The translations under genes were made by a program, and so were the position numbers. Below, piece by piece: positions 7,892 to 16,034 of a DNA stretch of 64,000 bases. The stretch is from an uncultured Eremococcus sp. (lineage in GTDB: Bacteria > Bacillota > Bacilli > Lactobacillales > Aerococcaceae): positions 1 to 64,000 of the forward strand of contig CALUDO010000005.1 of the NCBI GenBank assembly GCA_943914835.1. The letters run 5' to 3'. The notes under the pieces were generated by a model. That model made no database searches and had not been told where the DNA came from. It saw only the letters and a program-made list of their open reading frames with translations. Position 1 is the stretch's first letter, and every line of letters starts with the position of its first letter.

Positions 7892-8875
7892 CTAAGTCGT
7901 CTTCTTTACTTGAGCCTTAATGGCTAATTGTTCATAAGCAGCTTGTGGCCGGACATTCGCCGCCACGTATTCCTTGGCCTCCAATAACCAATCATGAATC
8001 CTTAATAAACGTAAACAATCTGCTTTGACTTGCTGAGCTAGATCTCGCATTTCATAATCTCCCTTGTGTAGCTGACTTAAGCCTGCAGGACTTCCCTCCT
8101 CAGTCTTGGTTTGGAGGATAATAGCCAAATAATTCAATTGTAAGAGATAGTCTAAACCCAAGCTAGCCTGGTAATATTTCAAAAATGGCTTCAACCGTGT
8201 TTCAACATGGATAAAGGCCATGGCCTGACCACTCTCTAGTAAGCGATAAAATTGCTGCAAGGCCCTAATCCAGTGGTCAAATGTTTCAACCTCATAGTCT
8301 TCAATCAGATCTGATCTTACATTACTCGTTAAATTAGCTAAAAGTCGGGCATGATGGTCACTGAAGCCTGCTTCAACCAGCTTGCCTATTTGACCTTCCA
8401 GGTCATCTGCCTGGAAATATATGGCTTGGAGACGAGATTGTATGGTAGGTAATAAGTCATCAAAGTTTTGACAATAAATAAACAAATAAACAGACTCAAG
8501 AGGTTCTTCCAAGAAAGTCAGCATAGCATTGGCCGCCGATGGGGTCAGAGCTTCGCCGGCTTCGATTACTCCCACTTTAAAATCAGCCTCTAAAGGCGAT
8601 AGGCCCAGCCAGTGCTTTAAATCTCGAATTTGCTCCACTTGAATAGACCGTCCTTGGGGACGGACGGTCATTATGTCGGAGAACTGATCCTCTCGTATAC
8701 GTTGAGCCAAGACTTCCTGGGCTGAATCTGATAATCCCTGCTTAGCAAGAAGCCCTTGAAGGATAGCATCCACTAGGTCTCTTTTTTGAAGCATAGACGG
8801 ACCCACAAAAGCATAGGCATGGACCAGACGGTCTGTTTGAATCAGTGTTTGAAAATAAGAACTATAATTTGACAT
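7892..8875 (-). CDS. holB: DNA polymerase III subunit delta' HolB
   Basis: Clamp-loader subunit of the AAA+ fold, partner of DnaX in loading the sliding clamp. Supporting segments are HAYAFVGPS near the N-terminus, the IRDLKHWLGLSPLEADFKVGVI region, and the sensor stretch NAMLTFLEEP (the family's N-ALLKTLEEPP). The P-loop is degenerate (GPSMLQKRD), as expected of delta', which does not hydrolyse ATP, and no zinc cysteines are seen. I used the ATG at 8875 rather than the TTG two codons earlier. It follows darA with an eight-base gap. Confidence 0.9.
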   Translation of the reverse strand: MSNYSSYFQTLIQTDRLVHAYAFVGPSMLQKRDLVDAILQGLLAKQGLSDSAQEVLAQRIREDQFSDIMTVRPQGRSIQVEQIRDLKHWLGLSPLEADFKVGVIEAGEALTPSAANAMLTFLEEPLESVYLFIYCQNFDDLLPTIQSRLQAIYFQADDLEGQIGKLVEAGFSDHHARLLANLTSNVRSDLIEDYEVETFDHWIRALQQFYRLLESGQAMAFIHVETRLKPFLKYYQASLGLDYLLQLNYLAIILQTKTEEGSPAGLSQLHKGDYEMRDLAQQVKADCLRLLRIHDWLLEAKEYVAANVRPQAAYEQLAIKAQVKKTT

Positions 8876-8883
8876 TATCAAAC

Positions 8884-9213
8884 CTAGAAGCGATGAAACT
8901 CATCAATCGGTAGGACAAAGACAATCCCGCCCCCGACATCAACCTTGACTGGGAAGGAGGCTGTCATATCTAGGTTGACGTCATAATTGGATGGTGTCGA
9001 AATATATTGTTCTCTTTGCTTACAATTATCTTCAATAATCTGCAGAACTTCTTCCACTCGATCATCATCCACCCCTAATAAGAAGGTAGTATTCCCAGAC
9101 CGGAGAAATCCTCCCGTTGAAGACAGCTTCGTTGCACGTAGGTTGGCCTCCCGAAAGGCGGACCCCAGTAACTGTTCATCTTGGTCTTGTACAATAGCAA
9201 TCATTAATTTCAT
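8884..9213 (-). CDS. darA: Cyclic-di-AMP receptor DarA/PstA (YaaQ)
   Basis: PII-like trimeric protein that binds c-di-AMP. The 109-residue sequence starts MKLMIAIVQDQD and contains the long-loop hallmark LRATKLSSTGGFLRSGNTTFLLGVDD, and ends with VGGGIVFVLPIDEFHRF, all typical of DarA. Its downstream effector is not established. GGAGGG lies seven bases from the ATG. Placed between tmk and holB as in B. subtilis and Listeria. Confidence 0.94.
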   Translation of the reverse strand: MKLMIAIVQDQDEQLLGSAFREANLRATKLSSTGGFLRSGNTTFLLGVDDDRVEEVLQIIEDNCKQREQYISTPSNYDVNLDMTASFPVKVDVGGGIVFVLPIDEFHRF

Positions 9214-9232
9214 CTAAATTCCCTCCTCTGAC

Positions 9233-9862
9233 TTATATCCCTATGGTTTGCAATGTTTGATAACAATCAGCAACAACGGCTTCAATGGGTTGATTAGCAT
9301 CAATCAAATGAATTCGATCTTCCTTAGCGGCTAAATCCAAAAAGGCCTGACGGACTTCCTGGTGGAAGGTCAGATTTTCTTGGTCTAAACGGTCAAATTG
9401 GCGTTGCCCTTGAGCCCGGTAAATCCGTTCTAAACCAAGTTCAGCTGGTAGGTCTAACAAGAGGGTCATATCAGGTAGATGGCCATCAATTGCCAATTGG
9501 TTAATAGACCAAATATCTTCCAAGGGTAGCTGCCGGCCAACCCCCTGATAGGCCAAGGAAGAATCCACAAACCGATCTGAGAGGACCAATTTGCCAGCAG
9601 CTAGTCCAGGTAGAATAGTGTCAACTAGATGTTGGCGACGGCCTGCGGCATAGAGCATGGCTTCTGTTAAAGGATCCATAGCCGTATTATTCACATCAAG
9701 AATAACCTGCCGAATCTGTTCAGCTATCGGGGATCCCCCTGGCTCGCGTGTCAAAACCAGCTCATAGCCATCGGCTTCTAACAAGTTAGCCAGTTGTTTG
9801 ATGACAGATGACTTACCCGACCCATCCGGTCCTTCAATTGAAATAAATTTACCTTGTGTCAT
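9233..9862 (-). CDS. tmk: Thymidylate kinase
   Basis: Phosphorylates dTMP to dTDP. The P-loop GPDGSGKSS occupies residues 11-19, followed by the TREPGGSPIAEQIR substrate loop, the DRF motif in LVLSDRFVDSSLAYQG, and a lid RAQGQRQFDRLD. It is 209 residues, normal length. AAGGAG is six bases ahead of the ATG. Part of the recR-tmk-darA-holB chain, with 10- and 19-base gaps. Confidence 0.97.
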   Translation of the reverse strand: MTQGKFISIEGPDGSGKSSVIKQLANLLEADGYELVLTREPGGSPIAEQIRQVILDVNNTAMDPLTEAMLYAAGRRQHLVDTILPGLAAGKLVLSDRFVDSSLAYQGVGRQLPLEDIWSINQLAIDGHLPDMTLLLDLPAELGLERIYRAQGQRQFDRLDQENLTFHQEVRQAFLDLAAKEDRIHLIDANQPIEAVVADCYQTLQTIGI

Positions 9863-9872
9863 AAGCTACTCC

Positions 9873-10469
9873 TTACAATTCCCGTCGTCCTTCTATGGCC
9901 CGGTATAGGGTCATCTCATCGGCATATTCAATATCGCTTCCCACTGCTAGACCGTGGGCCAGGCGAGTGACTTTAATCCCCGCCGGCTTAATTAACCGGG
10001 ATAGGTAAATGGCTGTCGCCTCTCCTTCTGCCGTCGCATTCGTAGCAATAATAACCTCTTTAATCCGACTATCTTCTAAGCGTTGAATCAAACTGGCAAT
10101 ATTCAAATCTTCTGGCCCCCGACCCTCCATGGGTGATAAGACACCTTGAAGAACATGATAGAGCCCTCTGTATTCCTGCATTCGCTCCATAGACATAACA
10201 TCTCTAGCATCCTCAACCACTAGAATTTGGCTATGGTCCCGACCCTCATCCTGACAAATAGAACAAGGATCCGTATCCGTAATATTGCCGCAAATACTGC
10301 AATAGGTCAGCTCGCGTTGGGCGTTAATCAAATTCTGGGCGAAATCCAGAACATCTCCCTCTGGCATATCTAGGACAAAAAAGGCTAAGCGAGCGGCTGT
10401 CTTGGCTCCAATCCCAGGTAATTTAGTGAAGCTATTGATTAACTTAGCAATAGGGGCTGGATACTGCAT
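9873..10469 (-). CDS. recR: Recombination mediator protein RecR
   Basis: Acts with RecO and RecF to load RecA on single-stranded DNA. The helix-hairpin-helix (SFTKLPGIGAKTAARLAF), a four-cysteine zinc finger (Cys57, Cys60, Cys69, Cys72), and a Toprim domain (ILVVEDARDVMSMER) appear in the family order. 198 residues, typical. GAGGAG is about ten bases before the ATG. Directly downstream of ybaB, as in most bacteria. Confidence 0.97.
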   Translation of the reverse strand: MQYPAPIAKLINSFTKLPGIGAKTAARLAFFVLDMPEGDVLDFAQNLINAQRELTYCSICGNITDTDPCSICQDEGRDHSQILVVEDARDVMSMERMQEYRGLYHVLQGVLSPMEGRGPEDLNIASLIQRLEDSRIKEVIIATNATAEGEATAIYLSRLIKPAGIKVTRLAHGLAVGSDIEYADEMTLYRAIEGRREL

Positions 10470-10487
10470 ACTTTCTTATCTCCTCAA

Positions 10488-10811
10488 CTAGAAGGGAAGG
10501 TTTAAACCTTGGGTAAACCGTCCCATCCTTTCTTCAGTGGCCTTATCAACTTGACTCAAAGCATCATTAATTGTCGCTAAGACAATATCTTGTAACATGT
10601 CAATATCATCCGGGTCAACTAGATCTTCTTCAATCAGTAATTCTTGAATTTCCTTACGGCCATTCACTTTAACCTTAACTAATTGGTTAGTGTCACTGGC
10701 TTCAAAAAATGACGCCTCTAAGTTTTCTTGTTCTGTCTTCATTTCTTTCTGCATTTTTTGCATTTGCTTCATCATGCCTTGCATGTTTCCCATATTTGGC
10801 ATACCTTTCAT
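10488..10811 (-). CDS. ybaB: Nucleoid-associated protein YbaB/EbfC
   Basis: Small DNA-binding dimer of the YbaB/EbfC family. The Met/Gln-rich start (MPNMGNMQGMMKQMQKMQKE) and the LVKVKVNGRKEIQELLIEEDLVDPDDIDMLQDIV core are diagnostic. AGGAGG lies eight bases before the ATG. An extended -10 (TGCTATAAT) about 55 bases upstream suggests that the ybaB-recR-tmk chain has its own promoter in addition to read-through from dnaX. Confidence 0.95.
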   Translation of the reverse strand: MKGMPNMGNMQGMMKQMQKMQKEMKTEQENLEASFFEASDTNQLVKVKVNGRKEIQELLIEEDLVDPDDIDMLQDIVLATINDALSQVDKATEERMGRFTQGLNLPF

Positions 10812-10863
10812 TCAATCGTCCTCCTTAAGATTTGTTGATAATATCAATGATTATATTTACTCA

Positions 10864-10872
10864 ATTATAGCA
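10864..10872 (-). promoter_or_regulatory. Extended -10 promoter ahead of ybaB
   Basis: Minus-strand TGCTATAAT matches an extended -10 element. No good -35 is seen at 17 bases. It would give a leader of roughly 45 bases ahead of ybaB. Confidence 0.5.
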
Positions 10873-10986
10873 TAGGCAGGGCTGGTTTTCGAAACGACCT
10901 ACTAAGATCTTCGTTTATAAAATATTCAAAAGTCAGCCGACCATCTAGGGGGATCCTTTATTAACCAAGCTAGCCTGCCTTAGCCC

Positions 10987-11223
10987 TTAGATTCGGTCAT
11001 TCTCGCTATAGTTTTGATCCGGCTCATACTGGAAAACCGTCCGCTGACCTTCTTCTTCCTTCAAATTGTCATACTTAGACCGACCTGTCCAAGACTTACG
11101 ACTGACTTGATTAAGGTAAGCCTCTCGTTCAACCTTCAGTCGCTCAGCTTTGGCTCGTGACCACATTCCTTGAAAGACCTTGGCCACAATGACCAAGGCG
11201 ATGATTAAAATAATATATCCCAT
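10987..11223 (-). CDS. Small single-pass membrane protein of unknown function
   Basis: 78 residues: an N-terminal hydrophobic helix (residues 2-18, GYIILIIALVIVAKVFQ), then a basic, charged cytoplasmic-like tail rich in Lys, Arg, Glu and Gln. I do not recognise a family. GTGAGG lies seven bases ahead of the ATG, and the gene begins nine bases after dnaX ends, so it is probably real and cotranscribed. The 175 bases between it and ybaB hold the ybaB promoter but no clear terminator. Confidence 0.7.
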   Translation of the reverse strand: MGYIILIIALVIVAKVFQGMWSRAKAERLKVEREAYLNQVSRKSWTGRSKYDNLKEEEGQRTVFQYEPDQNYSENDRI

Positions 11224-11232
11224 GAATTAACC

Positions 11233-13278
11233 TCACTTATCAATCACATTTACATTTTCTGGTCCAAAGAGATCGTAGGCCTTCTGAATGGCTGGAGGCA
11301 ATTCTTGGTCTTGGGGATCCTCTGGATCAAGTTCAATATCATCTATGCTGTCGTTTGCCTGCTTTCTAGGCTCTCTAGGCATCGATTTATCCACAGGATA
11401 ATCCCGGTTACCTAAATCAGTCTCTGAATCTGGTCTAGACCGGCTCCCCTCATCCATGGCCCTGGATTCGTCATGAAGATTTGGTCCAGTCGAGTTCACA
11501 TGGTCTGGACTTCGGTCTTCGCTGGAAAGGTCACTATCAACTTGTTGACGAAACAGAGCCTTGGGTGGATCCAACTTATCAAGGTCAGCCCCTCGTTTTT
11601 GATTGGCTTCGTATATCTTCTTATAATTGGCCCGAACAGACCCCCAATCCCTCTGGTCAATGAAAACGTAAACTAAGGAATATCCTAAATGATCTCGAGT
11701 CGCTCGACGAAGGGCTTGAACACCTTCGAAATCTTCTTGAATTAAACCACAGTAGTTCTTACTAGCTAAACCAATCAAAGCAAATTCTTGATTGGCCGCC
11801 AGAGGCTCGCTTTCTAGCAAGGGAACGCGTTCTTGAGGTGGAAATATTTTTATAATTTCCTGCCAAAAGGCTTTTAGTTGTTGGAGACCTGGTTTAGAAG
11901 CCTCATTTAGAACCTTGTACACACCATAAAGGTCCATTTCATAATTATCTTGAGGTTGGTGAGGCCTTGGTCGAGGCTGTCTTGGGCTTGCTTGGGTCGG
12001 TTTGGCTTGGCTTTGACCATCTCGGTCAGTCTGGCCATCACCCTCCCTAGCTTCCTCAAGGTCACCCTTACGAGCTTCAAGATCTTTCAAACGAATATCC
12101 TGGCTGTCCAGCTGATTTTCCAAGCGTTGGATAAGTGCCTTCATAGTTCGCAGGTCTTCTTGAAGGTTGACCTGGTCAGCTTGCAGGGTCTCTGTCTCGT
12201 CTAAATTCGCTGTCTCTGCTAATTGAACCGTGACCACTTCTAAGTATGTATCTGCCTGGTTAGAGAATTTCATTTTTACCTGGGCATCGTTCAAGGAATC
12301 TATCACGTAATAATAATAGCTGCTAGGAACTAGATTCTGGACTTCTTCTACTTGATCTGCTTTCAGTAGAGTCCGATTCTGGCTGGTATGCCGACTTAAG
12401 AGCATGTCGCGGCAAAAGGTAATAAAATCTTCAATAAAGCGATTAGCCTGCTTCCCTTCTCCAATCAATTGATCGATAACTAAAAGGGCCTCTTCTGTCT
12501 TCCGTTGATAAATAGCCAGCAAGTACTTAACAAAGCTTTCTTGGTCCATAGATCCTGATGCCTGTAGGGCACTGGTCAGGGTCAATTCACCGCTATCGTA
12601 TGATAATGCTTGGTCAAGCAAGGATAGAGCATCCCGCATCCCCCCGTTAGCCGCTCTAGCTAGAACTTGGAGAGCTTCTGTTTGGTAGTCAACCTGGTCA
12701 TGATCAAGAATATATGCCATACGATCTATTAAATCTTGATCTTGAATCCGGCGGAAATCAAACCGTTGTGTCCGTGAAATAATGGTCGCCGGAATCTTGT
12801 GTGGTTCTGTCGTTGCCAAGATAAAAATAACATTAGCAGGTGGTTCTTCTAAAGTTTTCAATAGGGCATTAAAAGCACCCGTGGTTAGCATATGCACTTC
12901 ATCAATAATATATACCTTGTACTTGGCCTGGGTGGCAGCATAACGGACATTATCCCTAAGATCACGAATCTCTTCGACCCCATTATTCGATGCCGCATCA
13001 ATTTCGACAATATCTGATAGCTGTCCCTCATTCATTAACCGACAAGCTTCACAATCGTTACAAGGGTTCCCCTCTTGGGGATGGTAACAATTGACCGCCT
13101 TGGCCAGAATTTTAGCTGCTGAGGTTTTCCCTGTTCCCCGTGGCCCAGTGAATAAGTAAGCATGGCTTAACTGCTGGTGGGCAACCGCATTCTTCAGAGT
13201 CTGACGAATCACATCTTGTCCTATAAGTTCATCAAAGGTCTGGGGTCGCCACACCCGGTATAAGGCCTGATAAGTCAT
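11233..13278 (-). CDS. dnaX: DNA polymerase III subunits gamma/tau
   Basis: ATPase of the clamp loader. AAA+ core: Walker A GPRGTGKTS, a zinc module of four cysteines (CYHPQEGNPCNDCEAC), Walker B VYIIDEVHML and sensor LLKTLEEPP. Domain III follows to about residue 365, then a Gln/Asp/Lys-rich linker and a tau-type C-terminal domain (about 440-540) that would bind the polymerase. The last 120 residues are very acidic and low in complexity. I see no A-rich slippery heptamer that would produce gamma by frameshifting. AGGAG is six bases from the ATG. Confidence 0.97.
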   Translation of the reverse strand: MTYQALYRVWRPQTFDELIGQDVIRQTLKNAVAHQQLSHAYLFTGPRGTGKTSAAKILAKAVNCYHPQEGNPCNDCEACRLMNEGQLSDIVEIDAASNNGVEEIRDLRDNVRYAATQAKYKVYIIDEVHMLTTGAFNALLKTLEEPPANVIFILATTEPHKIPATIISRTQRFDFRRIQDQDLIDRMAYILDHDQVDYQTEALQVLARAANGGMRDALSLLDQALSYDSGELTLTSALQASGSMDQESFVKYLLAIYQRKTEEALLVIDQLIGEGKQANRFIEDFITFCRDMLLSRHTSQNRTLLKADQVEEVQNLVPSSYYYYVIDSLNDAQVKMKFSNQADTYLEVVTVQLAETANLDETETLQADQVNLQEDLRTMKALIQRLENQLDSQDIRLKDLEARKGDLEEAREGDGQTDRDGQSQAKPTQASPRQPRPRPHQPQDNYEMDLYGVYKVLNEASKPGLQQLKAFWQEIIKIFPPQERVPLLESEPLAANQEFALIGLASKNYCGLIQEDFEGVQALRRATRDHLGYSLVYVFIDQRDWGSVRANYKKIYEANQKRGADLDKLDPPKALFRQQVDSDLSSEDRSPDHVNSTGPNLHDESRAMDEGSRSRPDSETDLGNRDYPVDKSMPREPRKQANDSIDDIELDPEDPQDQELPPAIQKAYDLFGPENVNVIDK

Positions 13279-13315
13279 CGTATACTCCTCTCTTAGAGCT
13301 TAGACTCTCAACATA

Positions 13316-13942
13316 TTAATCTTCCTCAATAAGAGCCTGATAGGTTTTCAGCAAAGGTTTGACAGTAGTTATCAGCCACTGTCCTAATAAGGTCTCATCT
13401 TCCAGTACTTGATTCCCAGATTTAGCCACTCGACCTAACATACATTCTGCCTTCTTAACCTTTTGTAAACGGTCAGTCATCTGGTCTACATCCACTTCCT
13501 TTAGAGGAAAATAATCCAAGGCCATATGATCAGGAATCATAACAAAGTCCTCAGGTAAGGTCCTTAAATCTTGTGAATGTTCAGCCAAGTAGCTGGCGAT
13601 TTCTGCCTTACGGTCCACTTTGTCTAAGAGGGCCAGAGTAACTAGGACATAGTCTGAATTAATCCCAATCTCGAAATGAGGATACCGTTTATAACCACGC
13701 TTGTCGCCACCAATCGCTACCCAGGTATTCTCTGGTGCATGCTTTTTGCGTTGGAGGTGCTTAGCCACATGGACAGGTGGCGCTTGGTCTAGGTCGAGTT
13801 CTTCTTTAATAAACTCTGCCAAGTGATGACCATATTTACGAAAGACAGGCTGAACCCGTTTCTGAATCGCTGGCATTCGTTGGTCTAAGCCCTCAATTTC
13901 AAATACATCAAATACTTCCTGATGAAATACCAAGTCAGACAT
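13316..13942 (-). CDS. DUF1054 (YktB-like) protein
   Basis: 208-residue soluble protein of the DUF1054/YktB family found in Firmicutes. Recognisable segments are the N-terminal FHQEVFDVFEIEGLDQRM, VHVAKHLQRKKHAPENTWVA, the PHFEIGINSDYVLVTLALL core and the LDYFPL region. Its function is unknown. AAGGAG is nine bases before the ATG. It lies between the SRP RNA gene and dnaX; a link to either is only positional. Confidence 0.85.
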   Translation of the reverse strand: MSDLVFHQEVFDVFEIEGLDQRMPAIQKRVQPVFRKYGHHLAEFIKEELDLDQAPPVHVAKHLQRKKHAPENTWVAIGGDKRGYKRYPHFEIGINSDYVLVTLALLDKVDRKAEIASYLAEHSQDLRTLPEDFVMIPDHMALDYFPLKEVDVDQMTDRLQKVKKAECMLGRVAKSGNQVLEDETLLGQWLITTVKPLLKTYQALIEED

Positions 13943-14044
13943 GACTCCACACTCCTTTTCCTAGAAAATCTAGGTCTTCTTTCTTATTTAGATACAAATG
14001 GAGGCCAGGACATCCTGTCCCAGCCTCCCTTAACATTCTATTAA

Positions 14045-14115
14045 TGGCACATGGCTTTGTTACTTATAGCTGCTACCTTCCGGTCCTGACTCGATTCATA
14101 ACGCCACCATTGCCT
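14045..14115 (-). ncRNA. ffs: Signal recognition particle RNA, small bacterial type (4.5S-like)
   Basis: The invariant SRP domain IV is present on the minus strand: GTCAGGACCGGAAGGTAGCAGC (read in parts: GTCAGG, CCGGAAGG, AGCAGC), with its GGAA tetraloop and the asymmetric internal loop. The ends pair (GGCAATGG with CCATGTGCC), giving a rod of about 70 bases. A consensus promoter lies immediately upstream, and a GC hairpin (GGAGGC...GCCTCC, about 14000-14030) lies downstream. Location next to dnaX and tadA is standard in Firmicutes. Confidence 0.95.
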
Positions 14116-14121
14116 TTAATA

Positions 14122-14150
14122 AGTATACTAGAAAGTTAGACCAATGACAA
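14122..14150 (-). promoter_or_regulatory. ffs: Promoter of the SRP RNA gene
   Basis: Minus-strand TTGTCA (14145-14150), a 17-base spacer and TATACT (14122-14127). The first base of the RNA stem lies 7-8 bases downstream. Confidence 0.85.
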
Positions 14151-14226
14151 GTCGAAGCTGTGTCCACCTTCTTCCCCTGAATTATGTTAAGATATACCCG
14201 TTAAATCTTATAAAGGAGTGACCCTC

Positions 14227-14949
14227 ATGACTCGAATCATTGCCCATCGTGGCTATGCTGGCAAGTATCCTGAGAATACCCTATTGGCCTTCAAAGAAGC
14301 CGCTAAGTTCCCCATCTATGGTCTAGAATTAGACGTTCACCTAAGTAAAGATAAGATCCCCGTCATTTGCCATGATGAACGTATCGATCGAACCTCAAAT
14401 GGTTCTGGCTGGATTAAAGACATGACCTTAGACCAACTCAAAAGCTACCAATTCAACCAAACTTTCCCTCAATATCATGAAGATGTCGCCTTACCTAGTC
14501 TGGAAGAATTTCTGATTTGGTTTCAAGACCAAGCCCCGCTTATTGTAAATATTGAACTTAAAACCAATATTATTGACTATCCTGGACTCAATCAAACTGT
14601 CAACCAATTAATCCAGGACTACCAGGTTGAAGACCGGGTCCTCATCTCCTCCTTCAACCACCACTCCATTCAAGACTTCCAAACCATCAATTCTGACCTA
14701 GACTTTGCTTTCTTAACAGGCTGTAGCTTGTTAAACCCTGGTAAATACTGCCAGACCTATCAAGCGACTGCCTACCACCCTCACTATCTGGGTCTAAGAC
14801 CTGAAGATCTTGAGGACTGCCATCAAGCAAGGATAGCTATTAATCCCTATACCCCAGATGATCCTCAAGCCATGAAGAAGCTTGAAGCCATGGAGGTTTC
14901 TGCCATCATCACCAACCAAGTAGAGCTAGCCTTAAACGTCCTCGCCTAA
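14227..14949 (+). CDS. Glycerophosphodiester phosphodiesterase
   Basis: GDPD-family TIM-barrel enzyme that cleaves glycerophosphodiesters to glycerol-3-phosphate and an alcohol. The catalytic strand AHRGYAGKYPENT, the metal site ELDVHLSKD and the second catalytic His in ICHDERIDRTSNGSG are all present, as is NIELK. No signal peptide, so cytoplasmic. I chose the ATG at 14227, which lies nine bases after AAAGGAG; the in-frame GTG at 14218 is part of the Shine-Dalgarno itself. Transcribed away from the SRP gene and toward tadA. Confidence 0.92.
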   Translation: MTRIIAHRGYAGKYPENTLLAFKEAAKFPIYGLELDVHLSKDKIPVICHDERIDRTSNGSGWIKDMTLDQLKSYQFNQTFPQYHEDVALPSLEEFLIWFQDQAPLIVNIELKTNIIDYPGLNQTVNQLIQDYQVEDRVLISSFNHHSIQDFQTINSDLDFAFLTGCSLLNPGKYCQTYQATAYHPHYLGLRPEDLEDCHQARIAINPYTPDDPQAMKKLEAMEVSAIITNQVELALNVLA

Positions 14950-14951
14950 GT

Positions 14952-15017
14952 TTATTCACAAGTTATCAACAAATAAACCAACTTATCCACAACTTCTGTG
15001 GATAAGTTTATTTTTTT
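14952..15017. promoter_or_regulatory. DnaA-box cluster overlapping a terminator hairpin
   Basis: Four DnaA-box-like 9-mers in 54 bases: TTATTCACA (14952-14960), TTATCAACA (14963-14971, one mismatch), TTATCCACA (14983-14991) and its inverse TGTGGATAA (14997-15005). The last two form a perfect 12-bp inverted repeat (14980-14991 with 14997-15008) with a five-base loop and TATTTTTTT after it, so it can also act as the intrinsic terminator for the phosphodiesterase gene. The right arm touches the tadA stop codon. Confidence 0.75.
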
Positions 15018-15508
15018 GCCTTTCTCTGACGAAGTTGACGGAAGAATTGGCTTAAAACTTCTCCACACTCCGCCGACATCACACCAGCAACCACTTCTAC
15101 TCGGTGGTTAAAGCGTGTGTCCTCAAGTAAATTCATCAGGGTCCCCGCGCAACCAGCCTTAGGATCATTGGCTCCATAAATAACCCGCTCCAAGCGGGCA
15201 TTGATAATCGCTCCAGCGCACATAGGGCATGGTTCAAGTGTCACATAGAGGGAGGCCCCCTCCAGACGCCACCGCCCCAAGCGACGGTTAGCATCTTCAA
15301 TAGCCATTATTTCTGCATGCCCTACTGCCTTTTGACCTGTTTCTCGCACATTATGGCCTCGGCCCACAATCTGGTCATTATAAACAACCACTGCTCCAAT
15401 AGGAACTTCGTCCAGGTCTTGGGCCTTATCAGCCTCTTCTAAAGCGGCTCTCATCCACCGCTTGTGATAGTCTTGGTCTTCTGAACTAAAATCACTAATC
15501 TTTTGCAT
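15008..15508 (-). CDS. tadA: tRNA-specific adenosine deaminase TadA
   Basis: Makes inosine at the wobble position of tRNA-Arg(ACG). The zinc deaminase motifs are His64-Ala-Glu66 (GHAEIMAI) and Pro93-Cys94-Pro-Met-Cys97 (EPCPMCAGAII). The start used is eight bases after GGAGG; an ATG two codons earlier is only two bases from it. With a 13-residue N-terminal extension before the conserved KRWMRAALEEA, the length is normal. Convergent with the phosphodiesterase gene. Confidence 0.95.
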   Translation of the reverse strand: MQKISDFSSEDQDYHKRWMRAALEEADKAQDLDEVPIGAVVVYNDQIVGRGHNVRETGQKAVGHAEIMAIEDANRRLGRWRLEGASLYVTLEPCPMCAGAIINARLERVIYGANDPKAGCAGTLMNLLEDTRFNHRVEVVAGVMSAECGEVLSQFFRQLRQRKAKK

Positions 15509-15531
15509 GGTCATCTCCTCCCCTTATCAAC

Positions 15532-15566
15532 AAAAAAAGACCTGAAACCAAGGTTTCAGGTCTTAA
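15532..15566 (-). terminator. Intrinsic terminator after the YtxH-like gene
   Basis: Minus-strand stem AAGACCTGAAACC / GGTTTCAGGTCTT followed by seven T. Confidence 0.92.
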
Positions 15567-15580
15567 AAGCTCTGTAAAGC

Positions 15581-15928
15581 TTAGTTAAAATAATCGTTAA
15601 TCTTATCACTTACTTGGTTACCAGCATCTTTGGCACGATCAACTAGCCCAGAGATAGCATCACTGGCTTGGTCTTTAACATTATCAGCTGAATCTGCTAG
15701 TTTCACTAGGGTATTTATTTCAGAATCTGATAATTTATCTACCGCTTTGACAAGGGCATCAGAACCATTCAATTTATGTTTAACAAAGAATTTAGCTTTT
15801 TCACGATTCACTGCACCCTCAACGTGATTACGTGCATTTTCATCGAAGTATAGGTATAGGGCTGTTCCGGCAATGACTAAGGTAGATCCAACTAAGATTC
15901 CTGCAAGTTTATTACTATTTTTACTCAT
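15581..15928 (-). CDS. YtxH-like membrane-anchored protein
   Basis: 115 residues: one N-terminal transmembrane helix (about residues 8-28, LAGILVGSTLVIAGTALYLYF), then a long alanine/aspartate-rich amphipathic helix region (AVDKLSDSEINTLVKLADSA) of the general stress-protein type seen in YtxH relatives. No enzyme motif. The ATG used lies eight bases after AAGGAG; an in-frame GTG three codons earlier is inside the Shine-Dalgarno. A TATAAT -10 is present about 35 bases upstream. Family assignment is by general character, not a sharp motif. Confidence 0.65.
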   Translation of the reverse strand: MSKNSNKLAGILVGSTLVIAGTALYLYFDENARNHVEGAVNREKAKFFVKHKLNGSDALVKAVDKLSDSEINTLVKLADSADNVKDQASDAISGLVDRAKDAGNQVSDKINDYFN

Positions 15929-16034
15929 ATCTGTCACTCCTTTGACTCATATTTATATCTATTATAGCACACTGAGACCTGTCTTACGATGGTTTACCCT
16001 CAGTGTTTACTGGGATTTAAGTGTTAAAGTAGGC

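Noticed and set aside
11387..11395. DnaA box inside dnaX
   Set aside because: Single 9-mer in a coding sequence whose codons (Val-Asp-Lys) enforce it; no cluster around it.
11233..13278. Programmed frameshift in dnaX producing a short gamma subunit
   Set aside because: No A-rich slippery heptamer with a downstream hairpin was found at the domain III/IV boundary.
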